Assembly (NCBI GenBank): GCA_964390645.1
Contig: CAYMLL010000296.1
Span: 1 to 9,405 of the forward strand
Source: CAYMLL01 sp964390645
GTDB taxonomy: Bacteria; Planctomycetota; UBA8108
Direction: 5' to 3'
Length of the DNA stretch: 9,405 nucleotides
This document shows, in pieces, positions 1-8,900 of this stretch. Positions within the stretch are counted from its first letter, which is position 1. Each line of letters opens with the position of its first letter. The translations under genes and the position numbers were made by a program. The notes below the pieces were generated by a model. The model saw only the letters and a program-made list of their open reading frames with translations, did not search any database and was not told where the DNA came from.

Positions 1-1535
1 ATCTGAAGCCACCGCGAGTTGACGAGAGCCGGATCGCTGAAGAGAACCGTGTCATCAGAGAGAAACGAGACACCCTCGCGGCCGCCATCAAGGCAACCCG
101 GGCCGAGATGGATGCGCTCGACAAGGCGACGCCCGGTCTCCTCGACAAGAAGCTGGCGACGATCGACCTGTCGGCGGGGCAGGCGAGCTGGGAGGAGGCC
201 GAGGCCAGGGCGGTGGCGGAGGCTGCCGAACTCTCCACCTGGCATCGCATCGGTCCCTTCGGTGCGGGCAGTCTCGACGAGGCACACGCGAAGGCGTTTC
301 TCGATGAAACGGCCGTGGACTTGCAAAAGGCGCATGGCAAGCTGAAGTGGGCGGAGGCGGGGGACCTCGTCGATGGCAAGGTGCACGCGCTCAGCGGCGC
401 GAACAGTGCGACCTATCTCTATCGCACCATTCAATCGAGATCGGCCCGGCCGCTGGAGCTCTCTCTGGGCAGCGATGACAGCTTCAAGATCTGGCTCAAC
501 GGCGAGCTCGTCACCGACAAGAAGGTGAGTCGCGGCGTGGCGCCCGATCAGGACAGGGTGCGATTGGACCTGGTCGGTGGTGAGAACAAGCTTCTGATGA
601 AGGTGGCCAACGGAGGCGGCCCGTACGGCTTCTACTTCAGAGCGAAATCGGTGACGCTGCCGGGGCCCGTGGTGGCCGCACTGAAAGTGGAGGCCGGCGA
701 GCGTACGGAGTCTCAGAACGAAACGCTGGCCAGGCACTACCGCACCATCGCTCCCGAGCTGGCGGCGGTGCGCAAGGACATCGCCGCGAAGAAGGCGGCA
801 TTGAAGAAGACCCTCGAGCAATCGGAATCCGCTCTGCAGAGGAGTCCACAGCTTCAGGATCTGCGCAAGCGGCAGCAAGAAGCAGAACGGAGGTTCGAAG
901 ACGAGATTCGCAGGAAGGTGCGTTCGCGGACCTTCGAGCGAGTTGCTGCAGCGGATCCACGCTACGGTGGTGTGATCACCAGTGCCGCGATGTTGAGCAT
1001 GACCTCGGGCCCCAGGCGAACCCATCCGATCGCGCGCGGCGCCTGGATCATCGAGGTGATCTTCAACGACCCGCCACCGCCGCCGCCAAACGACGTTCCT
1101 CCGTTGAACGAGGATGCCGGCCCGGGGAACTTGACGATCCGGGAGAAGTTCGCCAAGCACCGGGAGAATCCCGATTGCGCCGGCTGTCACTCGAGGCTCG
1201 ACCCCCTGGGCTTCGCACTCGAGAACTTCGATATCACGGGCCGGTGGCGGGACAAGTACGAGAACGGCAGGGACGTCGATCCGAGCGGGACGCTGCTGAG
1301 GAAGTACGAGTTCGACGGCATCGTCGACTTCAAGGAGTCATTGGTCAAGGAGCGGCGACGATTCGCCAGGGCCTTCACGGGGCACCTGCTCAGATTCGCG
1401 CTGTCCAGGGAGCTCGGTCCGGCAGACGCATTGACCGTGGACGCCATCGTCGAGAAGACCGAGACGGAGGGCTTCAAGTTGAGGTCCCTCATCAGAGAGG
1501 TCATTCTGAGCGACAGCTTTCTTCCATCGAGTTGA
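1..1535 (+). CDS. PSD-family planctomycete protein, C-terminal part (DUF1588 + DUF1585, one CxxCH), 5' truncated by window edge
   Basis: The reading frame is open from base 3 to a TGA at 1533-1535, giving 510 residues. The ATG at 108 is internal, because charged coiled-coil sequence continues upstream to the edge, so the true start lies outside the window. Domains (residue 1 = codon at base 3): coiled coil about 1-60; beta-sandwich of PA14/NPCBM type about 130-210, with an SDDSFKIWLNGELV strand pair; second coiled coil about 235-310; DUF1588 about 315-365, with DPRYGGVITSAAMLSMTSGP and a six-proline run (357-362); DUF1585 about 375-505. DUF1585 carries NPDCAGCHSRLDPLGFALEN, where CAGCH (bases 1176-1190) is a typical c-type heme attachment motif. 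Such PSD proteins are abundant and usually exported in Planctomycetota. Their function is poorly known; a redox role is inferred from the CxxCH. The family match is secure and the biochemical role is not. Confidence 0.9.
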   Translation, partial: LKPPRVDESRIAEENRVIREKRDTLAAAIKATRAEMDALDKATPGLLDKKLATIDLSAGQASWEEAEARAVAEAAELSTWHRIGPFGAGSLDEAHAKAFLDETAVDLQKAHGKLKWAEAGDLVDGKVHALSGANSATYLYRTIQSRSARPLELSLGSDDSFKIWLNGELVTDKKVSRGVAPDQDRVRLDLVGGENKLLMKVANGGGPYGFYFRAKSVTLPGPVVAALKVEAGERTESQNETLARHYRTIAPELAAVRKDIAAKKAALKKTLEQSESALQRSPQLQDLRKRQQEAERRFEDEIRRKVRSRTFERVAAADPRYGGVITSAAMLSMTSGPRRTHPIARGAWIIEVIFNDPPPPPPNDVPPLNEDAGPGNLTIREKFAKHRENPDCAGCHSRLDPLGFALENFDITGRWRDKYENGRDVDPSGTLLRKYEFDGIVDFKESLVKERRRFARAFTGHLLRFALSRELGPADALTVDAIVEKTETEGFKLRSLIREVILSDSFLPSS

Positions 1536-2148
1536 TCCGACGAGTCTCCGGATCGTCGAAGTGTCGTCCCGGAGACGATCTCGACCCGGAGCGGCGTCTC
1601 GATCGCCAGATCCGGGCGGATCCGCCGCCGCCTCGTGCTCCGGGTAGTCCTCGAGATCCGGTCGGCTCTCGCCTGTTTTCGGGAGCCGATCGTCACGGCT
1701 CGTCGGTGGCCTGGCCCTGGCTCGTCTTGACGCCGGTCGCGGACACGGCACTCGGTCTTGCAGGCGGGGGGGCACGGGACTAGACTTCCGGGCTGATACG
1801 CGCTCCGCTCCTCACGAGTCGACCGCAGAGCCTCGACCTCACCGCTGTTCCGTCGGGAGCGATCGAGGCGCGACCGCCTTTCGCGAGCGTGGATCGACGC
1901 CGTGAGATCTCGGCGGTCGAGCGAGCTCGAGGGGGCTCCACGCGTGGCCCGGGGCGGACGGTGCTTCGTGCGACCGGGAGCTTGCCGGTGTTGACTTCCC
2001 GGGAAGGACGGCGGATCTTCAGGGCGCGCGGGCCCGGCCGGGCTTGGCGCGAATTCGGGTGAGAGACGGTTCGAACTCCGGCGGCTGTCGCCGGGGGACC
2101 CGTCCGGGCCGAGCCCCGGGCGCGAGATCCTGTCTCTCGAGCACACCG

Positions 2149-2168
2149 ACCGGGTCCCCGGACCCGGT
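2149..2168. promoter_or_regulatory. Possible operator: palindrome upstream of the MHS transporter
   Basis: Two 9-base arms, accgggtcc and ggacccggt, are perfectly complementary around a 2-base centre, ending 42 bases before the transporter ATG. Position and symmetry fit a dimeric regulator site. The DNA is so GC-rich that roughly one palindrome of this quality is expected by chance in a window this size. There is no T-run after it, so it is not an intrinsic terminator. The role is an inference only. Confidence 0.25.
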
Positions 2169-2198
2169 GATCGGTTTCGCGGATGGTCACGTATCGAC

Positions 2199-2203
2199 GG
2201 AGG
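2199..2203 (+). promoter_or_regulatory. Shine-Dalgarno site for the MHS transporter
   Basis: A perfect GGAGG lies 7 bases before the ATG at 2211. It fixes the start, which also falls at the usual place for the family, shortly before the first membrane segment. Confidence 0.8.
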
Positions 2204-2210
2204 CAGGCCG

Positions 2211-3491
2211 ATGCCTGGCAAGGACGGACGGAACGAGGGCGATGTGCGCCATGTCCTCGCGGGGACGGTGGGAAATATTCTCGAGTGGTACGACTTTGCC
2301 ATCTACGGGTTTCTGGCCCCCGTGATCGGCCCGCTGTTCTTCCCCGAAGACGACACCATGGCCAGCCTGATCAAGACCTACGGTGTTTTCGCGGCGGGTT
2401 ACCTGATGCGTCCGGTTGGTGGGATCATCTTCGGCCACGTCGGAGACCGTGTGAGTCGAAAGAAGGCCCTTCAGCTGTCCATCGCCATGATGGCGATCCC
2501 GACCGTGCTGGTCGGGATGTTGCCGGTGCACGAGCAGATCGGCGCCACGGCCGCACTGCTGCTCATCGTGCTGCGTCTTCTGCAGGGAATCTCCGTCGGC
2601 GGCGAGCTGATCGGCTCCATGTCCTATCTGGTGGAGACCGCTCCGCAGAATCGCCGAGGGTGGCAGGGCAGCTGGTCGGTATGTGGTGGAGTGGCGGGTA
2701 TTCTGCTGGGGTCCCTGGTCGCGACGCTGCTGGTCAATTCGCTCGGCGCGGAGGCGATGAGCAGCTGGGGGTGGAGACTTCCTTTCCTGTCGGGTGCGGT
2801 GGTCTTCGCCGTCGGCATCTGGCTGCGTCGTACTCTGGTGGAGTCTCCGGACTTCGCGGCCGCCGATGCCGCCGGGGAGACCACCGGCAATCCGCTGGTC
2901 GCCGTGCTGCGCGACATGCCGCTGCGGGCGCTGCACATGTCGAGCAGCATCCTCCTGTTCGCCACCGGCTTCTACATGCTGTTCGTGTGGATGCCGACCT
3001 ACCTGACCAGGATCGTCTCCCCACCCGTGGAGCACGCTCTGCTGGTGAACACCCTCGCGATGAGCCTTCTGCTGCTGACGATTCCCGCCGCGGGCAGACT
3101 CTCCGACTCCCTCGGCCGCAAGCGGGTCATGCTCGTCGCAAGCGCCATCCTGGGCGTGATCGCGTACCCCATGTTCATCCTCCTGGACCACGGCAACATG
3201 CTGGTCGCTCTGGCCGTTCAGGCGATCTTCGCCGTCCTGGTCGGGTGTATTCAGGGACCGCTACCGGCCTTCCTGGTCGAGAGCTTTCCCGCCAGCAGTC
3301 GCTACACGGCCATCGGCTTGAGCTACAACATCACCCTGGCCATCTTCGGTGGAACGGCGCCGCTTTTCTGTACCTGGCTGATCAGCGAGACGGGCGATCT
3401 GGCCTCACCGGCACTCTATCTGGCTGCGCTGGCGGCGATCAGCTGCGCGAGCATGGCAGCGTTCCAGGAGAATCCCGGGAAGGACCCGTGA
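2211..3491 (+). CDS. MFS transporter, metabolite:H+ symporter (MHS) type
   Basis: A 426-residue polytopic membrane protein of normal length for a 12-helix MHS permease (the family of ProP, KgtP and citrate/proton symporters), predicted to import a small organic solute with protons across the inner membrane. The first helix carries the family signature NILEWYDFAIYGFLAPVIG (about residues 21-40). The MFS motif A loop between helices 2 and 3 is GHVGDRVSRKK (75-85), followed by RLLQGISVGGE (122-132), another MHS hallmark. A second motif A, GRLSDSLGRKR (295-305), marks the start of the C-terminal half. The GGAGG at 2199-2203 supports the start. The substrate cannot be read from the sequence: proline/betaine, dicarboxylates and citrate are all possible. 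It stands alone, with 675 bases before and 257 after it, so the neighbours give no clue. No frameshift or truncation is seen. Confidence 0.93.
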   Translation: MPGKDGRNEGDVRHVLAGTVGNILEWYDFAIYGFLAPVIGPLFFPEDDTMASLIKTYGVFAAGYLMRPVGGIIFGHVGDRVSRKKALQLSIAMMAIPTVLVGMLPVHEQIGATAALLLIVLRLLQGISVGGELIGSMSYLVETAPQNRRGWQGSWSVCGGVAGILLGSLVATLLVNSLGAEAMSSWGWRLPFLSGAVVFAVGIWLRRTLVESPDFAAADAAGETTGNPLVAVLRDMPLRALHMSSSILLFATGFYMLFVWMPTYLTRIVSPPVEHALLVNTLAMSLLLLTIPAAGRLSDSLGRKRVMLVASAILGVIAYPMFILLDHGNMLVALAVQAIFAVLVGCIQGPLPAFLVESFPASSRYTAIGLSYNITLAIFGGTAPLFCTWLISETGDLASPALYLAALAAISCASMAAFQENPGKDP

Positions 3492-3572
3492 CATCGTTCC
3501 GTCCGGGGGCGATCCGTGCATCAACACCCCGATGATCAGCGAAAGGAGCACAGTTTCGGCCGCCGCAGGACT

Positions 3573-3578
3573 TACAAT
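3573..3578 (+). promoter_or_regulatory. Possible -10 box (TACAAT) upstream of the FG-GAP/SGNH gene
   Basis: TACAAT matches five of six bases of the sigma-70 -10 consensus and stands out in this GC-rich gap. The -35 position (about 3550-3555, acagtt) is a poor match. A start here would give a leader of about 165 bases. Weak evidence only. The rest of the gap 3492-3748 holds no recognisable gene or terminator. Confidence 0.3.
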
Positions 3579-3737
3579 CCTCGTGGAAGCGGCGCATCGC
3601 GTGAACACCCGGCCACTTCGATTCGGGACCGCCGGAGCTTGTCGAGTCTCTGCGAGGCGCCAGGCCACGGAGTGTCGCTCGCTTCCGGATGATCCCGGGC
3701 ATCCGTGCAGCCCCGCCAGCCGCGAGAATCCCGATTC

Positions 3738-3741
3738 AGGA
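3738..3741 (+). promoter_or_regulatory. Shine-Dalgarno site deciding the start of the FG-GAP/SGNH gene
   Basis: AGGA sits 7 bases before the ATG at 3749. An in-frame ATG 60 bases upstream (3689) would add 20 residues in front of the signal peptide and lacks as good a site, so 3749 is preferred. Confidence 0.6.
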
Positions 3742-3748
3742 CGAATCC

Positions 3749-5590
3749 ATGTCTCCGCAGAGACCACGACCGCCCCGCTTTGTTCTCGCTCTGCAGTGTT
3801 TCCTTCTGACGGTCACGCTCATCGCGGAGGGCGCCGATCCTCCGCTGTACCGCTGGTACGAGGTCACGGTCGACAAGATCGACATCGGCTACGGCATCCA
3901 GCTGAGTGACGTCGACGGTGACGGCAGGACCGACATCGTCCTGGCCGACAAGAGCACGATCCAGTGGTATCAGAGTCCTGACTGGAAGAAGCACATCATC
4001 GCGAAGGACCTGACGAAACGCGACAACGTCTGCGTCTCCGCACGTGATATCGATGGCGACGGCAAGTGTGAAATCGCCGTCGGTGGACAGTGGAACTTCC
4101 GGGAGACCCTCAAGGACGGTGCTGTCTTCTATTTGATTCCCCCGGAAGATCGCACGAGACCGTGGGAGCCGGTCAAGCTCTACAACGAGCCCAGCACCCA
4201 CCGGATGCACTGGATCAGGACCCCGTCCGGGCGCTTCTCGCTCGTCGTGAAGCCCCTGCGTGGACGGGGAAGCGCCAACGGCGACGGTCCCGGCCTGCGC
4301 ATACTGGAGTACATCAAGCCTCCGGATCCCCGCGCGCAATGGAGGACCGAGCTCGTCAGTGACTCCCTCCATCTCTCGCACAACTTCCATCCGGTGAACT
4401 GGGACGACGATCCGGAGGAGGAGATCATCGTCGCTGCAAAGGAGGGGGTCTGGCATTTCGATCGCCGGGACGGAGAATGGAGGTCGAGGCAGCTCACGAG
4501 GGACTTTGCCGGCGAGATTCGCGACGGGCTCCTGCCGGATGGCCGGCGCTTCATCGTCACCGTCGAGCCCATGCACGGGAACAAGTCGGCGGTGTACGTG
4601 GAGCCGCCGAAGGAAGGCGACACATGGAAGCTCGCCGCAGTCCTCGATCCCTCGCTCAAGGACGGGCACGCTCTCGCCTGCGCCGACTACCTCGGCATCG
4701 GCTCCGACCAGATCGTGGTGGGCTGGCGGGCCATGCACCCGAAGGGCACGCCGGGTATCAAGTTCTTCACACCGGTCGCTCCGGACGGGACGAAGTGGCG
4801 CGAGCAGCAGGTCTCGGGCGCCGAGCTGGCAGTCGAGGATATCAAGGCCGGCGACCTGAACGGGGACGGCAAGCCCGACATCGTCGCGGCAGCGCGACAG
4901 ACCAAGAACCTGAAGATCTTCTTCTCGGGTTCCGCGACCACGACACCCACGTTCCAGGCAGCGAAGTGGACCCGGGACTGGTGGATGCCGCGCCACGAGC
5001 AGAAGCTCGCGGACCTCGAGAAGCAGGGCGAGGTCGATCTCCTGATGGTCGGCGACTCGATCACGCACGGTTGGGAACGTGGTGGTCGTGCGACCTGGGA
5101 CCGGTATTACGCGAAGCGGAAGGCCTTCAACCTCGGTTTCAGTGGCGACCGCACCGAGCACGTTCTCTGGCGACTGGCGAACGGCGCCGTGGACGGTATC
5201 TCACCGAAGCTCGCCGTCGTGATGATCGGCACCAACAATACGGGGCAGCGTCAGGACCCCGCAGAGGACACGGCCGCGGGCGTCAAGGCGATCATCGACG
5301 ACCTCGGGAAGCGCCTGCCCCGGACGAGAGTCCTGCTCCTCGCGATCTTTCCGCGCGAGCCACACGCGAACGGCAAGCAGCGCAGGCTGAACAGCGCGAT
5401 CAACGAGCTCATCGCAAAGTTCGCGGACGGCAGGAAGGTCTTCTACCTCGACGTGAACAAGTCCTTCCTGAAGGAAGACGGGCGACTCACGAAGGACATC
5501 ATGCCGGACTTTCTGCACCCGAACGCCAAGGGCTACGAAATCTGGGCGAAGGCGATGGAGCCGACCCTCGAGCGGCTCATGGGTGAGTGA
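3749..5590 (+). CDS. Secreted FG-GAP/VCBS-repeat protein fused to a PAF-acetylhydrolase-like SGNH (GDSL) hydrolase
   Basis: 613 residues from the chosen ATG. Residues 1-30 form a signal peptide: basic MSPQRPRPPR, hydrophobic FVLALQCFLLTVTLIA, likely cut near AEG/A. Residues about 35-400 form an FG-GAP/VCBS, probably propeller-like region with Ca2+-loop motifs DVDGDGRTD (from 54), DIDGDGKCE (100), a degenerate WDDDPEEE (218-225) and DLNGDGKPD (369). Residues about 420-613 are an SGNH hydrolase. Nucleophile Ser437 is in VGDSITHGW, oxyanion Gly466 in NLGFSGDRTEHVLWRL, Asn496 in MIGTNNTG, and Asp587/His590 in DFLHPNAKGY. The HVLWRL and IGTNN blocks closely resemble the catalytic subunits of platelet-activating-factor acetylhydrolase IB. 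It is therefore predicted to be an exported esterase or deacetylase. In planctomycetes an acetylated polysaccharide is a more plausible substrate than a phospholipid, but that is inference. It stands alone, with gaps on both sides. Confidence 0.93.
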   Translation: MSPQRPRPPRFVLALQCFLLTVTLIAEGADPPLYRWYEVTVDKIDIGYGIQLSDVDGDGRTDIVLADKSTIQWYQSPDWKKHIIAKDLTKRDNVCVSARDIDGDGKCEIAVGGQWNFRETLKDGAVFYLIPPEDRTRPWEPVKLYNEPSTHRMHWIRTPSGRFSLVVKPLRGRGSANGDGPGLRILEYIKPPDPRAQWRTELVSDSLHLSHNFHPVNWDDDPEEEIIVAAKEGVWHFDRRDGEWRSRQLTRDFAGEIRDGLLPDGRRFIVTVEPMHGNKSAVYVEPPKEGDTWKLAAVLDPSLKDGHALACADYLGIGSDQIVVGWRAMHPKGTPGIKFFTPVAPDGTKWREQQVSGAELAVEDIKAGDLNGDGKPDIVAAARQTKNLKIFFSGSATTTPTFQAAKWTRDWWMPRHEQKLADLEKQGEVDLLMVGDSITHGWERGGRATWDRYYAKRKAFNLGFSGDRTEHVLWRLANGAVDGISPKLAVVMIGTNNTGQRQDPAEDTAAGVKAIIDDLGKRLPRTRVLLLAIFPREPHANGKQRRLNSAINELIAKFADGRKVFYLDVNKSFLKEDGRLTKDIMPDFLHPNAKGYEIWAKAMEPTLERLMGE

Positions 5591-5961
5591 ACCGCGGGGA
5601 ACGACGACAGCGCGGTGAGAAGGTCGATGCGGCGCGAGAGCGGCCGTCTCTTCCGGGGCTCCCGGAGCCGGGGCCCGTGTTGACGCGGCTCGGCGCCGCG
5701 CCCACGTCGTCTCCCCGAGGGCGGTCGAGGTCGCGATGAAGGCGCAGGCTCTCGACGGGCTCCGCGAGTCGTCCTCACGATCGCGCGACCGGCGGCTGTG
5801 CGTCGTCCGTGACTCCTGTATGCCTTGACCCCGCGGGTCGAGAGCGGCACACTGGGTTGTGGGCGCGTTGCTGTGAGAGATTCGCGGGGTCCGAACTCAC
5901 GCGTCGGACGTCGCAGAAGAGGTTCGGTTTGGGATTCTCGACCGGGTTAGCGGCGCGAACG
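5591..5961. other. Intergenic region, no credible gene
   Basis: No protein-like frame is present. A GC hairpin lies at 5684-5700 (cgcggc / 5-base loop / gccgcg), 94 bases after the stop. It could slow transcription but has no T-run, so it is not called a terminator. A small stem gaccc-cgc-gggtc at 5827-5839 overlaps TTGACC (5825-5830), which resembles a -35 box. Seventeen bases on, CACACT (5848-5853) is only a half match to a -10. Near the right end AGAAGAGG (5915-5922) resembles a ribosome binding site (see the next gene's start). Confidence 0.5.
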
Positions 5962-8900
5962 ATGAGGCGACTTGTAGCAAGTCGTTCCGTTCATCGTGTC
6001 ATCTCGGCGCTGCTCTTGATCCTGGCTCAGGCCGCTGCGGTCCCGGCAGCCGATTGCAACAGCAACGGCACCGAGGATACGGAGGACATCGAGTCGGGAT
6101 TCAGCGAGGACTGCAACGGGGACGGCACGCCGGACGAGTGTCAGGGTGTTCCCGTCAGCATCGGTCGGATCGATGCGGGCGTTCCCGTCCCGACGGTGCC
6201 GCAGGTCGTGATCCCCGCCGACCTCAACGGGGACGGCGTCACCGATCTCGTCGTGGGTAGCCGCGATATTCGACGGGGAGGATTCGTCTCGGTGCTCCTG
6301 GGGGCGGGGCCGCGGGACTTCGTCGCGGCGGGAGAGTACGCGGCCGGGCAGAGACTCTACTGGCTCGCCGCGGCCGACGTCGACGCTGACGGCGATGTCG
6401 ACGTGGTCACCGCGGACAGCGAAGAGCTCCTCGTGTTCCGGAATGCGTGTAGCGGATCGCTCGTAGGGCCCACCAGCTACCCCGCTGCCGAGCGCACGCG
6501 ATTCGTCGAGCTCGCCGACCTGGACGCGGACGGCTTCCCCGAGATCGTCTCGTCCAGCCTCGTTCTCGACACGCTCTCCGTTCGGCGCAACCGCGGTGAC
6601 GGCACCTTCGAGGATCCCGTCGACCACGCGGTGGGAGACTATCCGAGCGCGCTGGTCGTCGGCGACTTCGACGGAGACGGCAACCAGGACGTCATCACGG
6701 CTGACCGCGACTCGGCCACGCTGTCGCTGCTCCGCGGCAGCGGTGGCGGACACCTCGGAGCGGCGACACAGCTCGGCGCGGGAGGAACCCGCCCCGTCTT
6801 TCTCGCCAGCGCGGATCTCGACGGCGACGGCGACCTGGATCTCGCCGTCGCTCGCAGCGTCTCCGTGTCGGTGCTCCTCAACGACGGCGGGGGAAGCTTC
6901 GAGGACCCGGTGGTGTGGGGCGAGTCGGGCAACCGGATCGCCCTCGCCGACTTCGACGCGGATGGAGACGTCGATCTCGCGGCTGTGCGAAGGGCCAGTC
7001 CGACGGGCGTGGTGGTGCGGATCAACGACGGCAGCGCCGGATTCGGTGTCACGCGTGGCTTTCAGATGGACCGATCGCCGCGGTCTCTCGCCGCGCTCGA
7101 CCTCGATCGCGACCGCTACGCCGACGTCGCCGTCGTCACGACGTCGCCGGGTGTCGCCTCGGTGCTCTGGAGCGGGGAGAAGGGCTCGCTCACCGCGGTT
7201 CGCTCCGCGACGATTCCGCTCTCCGGCTGTGCCGACGCCCGCGGCTGCCGGCCCCACTCCGGCGCCCTCGCCGACATCGACGGCGACGGCGATCTCGACA
7301 TCATCGGCTGCAACACCCATCCGGGCTCGTTCTCCATCGCGCTCAACGACGGCCGTGGGGAGATGACGTTTTCCGGCAGCCGGGCCTTCGGTGGGGAGCA
7401 TCCCCAGTCGGTGGCGGTCGGTGACCTCGACGATGACGGTGACACCGACGCCGTCACGGTCGACAACCTGGACCATCGCCTGTACGTCCACGAGAACGAC
7501 GGGGAGGGAGGTCTGGTCCGCCAGGGGCTCGTTCCGGTCGGACAGGGGCCGATCAACGTCAGGCTCGGCGACCTCGACGGAGACGGCGATCTCGACGCCG
7601 TCAGCGCCAACGAGGGGGCGAACACCGTGTCGGTGCTCTTCAACGACGGCAGCGCTCGCTTCTCTCCAGGACCGAGGCGGGACTATCCGGTCCGGTCGCG
7701 TCCCAAGTCGGTCGCCCTCGGAGATCTCGACGGCGATGGCACCCTTGACGTCGCGGTGGCGAACAGCGGCGAGGCGCAGGTGTCCTGGCTGAGGAACGAC
7801 GGCACGGGTGTCTTGAGTCGCGTCGACCTGGCGCTGGGGGGCATTCCGAACCACGTCATCGCCGCGGACGTCGACGGAGATGGGGACCTCGACCTGGTCA
7901 CGGCCGACACCAACGCCCGCACGTGCACGGTCTTTCTCGGCAGCGGAAAGGGTCGCTTCGGGGCCCCGGTCGCTTTCACGGCCGGCCACAGTCCGTACTC
8001 GGTCTCGGCGGTCGACTACAACCTCGACGGGGATCTCGACCTTATCACGGGGAGCGAGACGTCCAGCGATGTCGCGATCATGCTGGGCTCCGGCGACGGC
8101 ACCTTCGGGGCGCCGGAGCGAGTCGCCGGGGGCACCGGGCTGCGCTTCGCGCTTCCCGGAGATCTGGACGGCGACGGCGACTTCGACATCGTCACGACGA
8201 ACCGGGAGGGGCAGAGCTTCACGGTGCTCTACAACTCTTCAGCCTCGGCGGAGATCGAGTTCCGGGAGTCGATCTGCACCACAGCCGACTTCTTCGAGCT
8301 CTCGAGCCGTCTCGCACGGCAGGGACCGGTCGAGCGGCTGGTCAAGTTTCTGCTCCCCGCTCGGGACGATCCATCACTCCTGCCGGTCGTTTTTCAGAAC
8401 ACGGAGCTCTTCGACCTCCACGAGCGCTTCCTGACCACCGTCTTCTCCGAGCGTTTTCCGACACTCACGACCGCGCAGTACGATCGTCTGGTCGGACGGC
8501 GTCGAAGTCGCGACTACTTCGCGGGCTCGGTCTCTCGGCTGTGGGTGGACGGCGAGCCGATCTACGGCTTCGACGTCTACGTCAACTTCTCGGATCGCGC
8601 GGAGCTCCTGGAGCTTGCGGAAGTCCGGACGATCTTCAGCAAGCTCCAGCAGGTCTTTCGCCTCGAGACGCTCACGTACGCTCCGATCACTCCTGTGGCG
8701 ATCGAGCGAGCCTCCGGATGGGTGGACGCCGGCTTGCCCGTTTACCTCGGCGGCCGACCGACCGCCGCGACCTTCGAGGCCTACACTCGCGGCATCGCGG
8801 TCGGGCGTGTCCGCCTGCTGACGGCCGCGGAGCTCGAGGAGTCGAGCGACCGCGGCGGGCTGAGCTTCCAGGACATTCTGGTGCTCGAGGAGGCGCCCAG

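Larger units (their letters stand above)
1536..2210. other. Long intergenic region, no credible gene, several palindromes
   Basis: No open frame here gives protein-like sequence. The long frames on both strands are Arg/Pro/Ser-rich, typical of GC-rich non-coding DNA, and run across neighbouring genes. Perfect palindromes lie at 1615-1626 (ggcggatccgcc), 1995-2006 (cttcccgggaag), 2032-2043 (gcccggccgggc) and 2149-2168. A TTGACT at 1991-1996 resembles a -35 box but has no good -10 at the right spacing. No hairpin with a T-run, as in an intrinsic terminator, follows the upstream gene. A weak stem (cgacga/tcgtcg with a 9-base loop) lies just after the stop near 1539-1559. Confidence 0.6.

Noticed and set aside
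1187..2302. 371-residue minus-strand frame across the long intergenic region
   Set aside because: Arg/Pro/Ser-rich low-information protein that begins inside the transporter gene and ends inside the PSD gene. Typical of GC-rich non-coding DNA.
2187..3191. 334-residue minus-strand frame inside the transporter gene
   Set aside because: His/Gln-rich antisense of membrane-helix codons. The + strand has clear MHS motifs.
3532..3909. 125-residue + strand frame with AAAGGAG-like sequence close to its start
   Set aside because: It overlaps the signal peptide of the next gene in another frame, and its sequence is compositionally like non-coding DNA with no recognisable domain.
3572..5161. 529-residue open frame on the minus strand
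   Set aside because: Antisense shadow of the FG-GAP/SGNH gene. The sequence has no family features, and the + strand frame has complete catalytic motifs.
5684..5700. GC hairpin after the SGNH gene as an intrinsic terminator
   Set aside because: Stem of only six pairs, 94 bases from the stop, with no T-run after it.
5947..7989. 680-residue open frame on the minus strand, rich in VAVSVEV-like periodic sequence
   Set aside because: It is the antisense of the GAC-GGC-GAC-GGC calcium loops, which read as Ala/Val repeats on the other strand. It has no independent domain and overlaps a clear gene.
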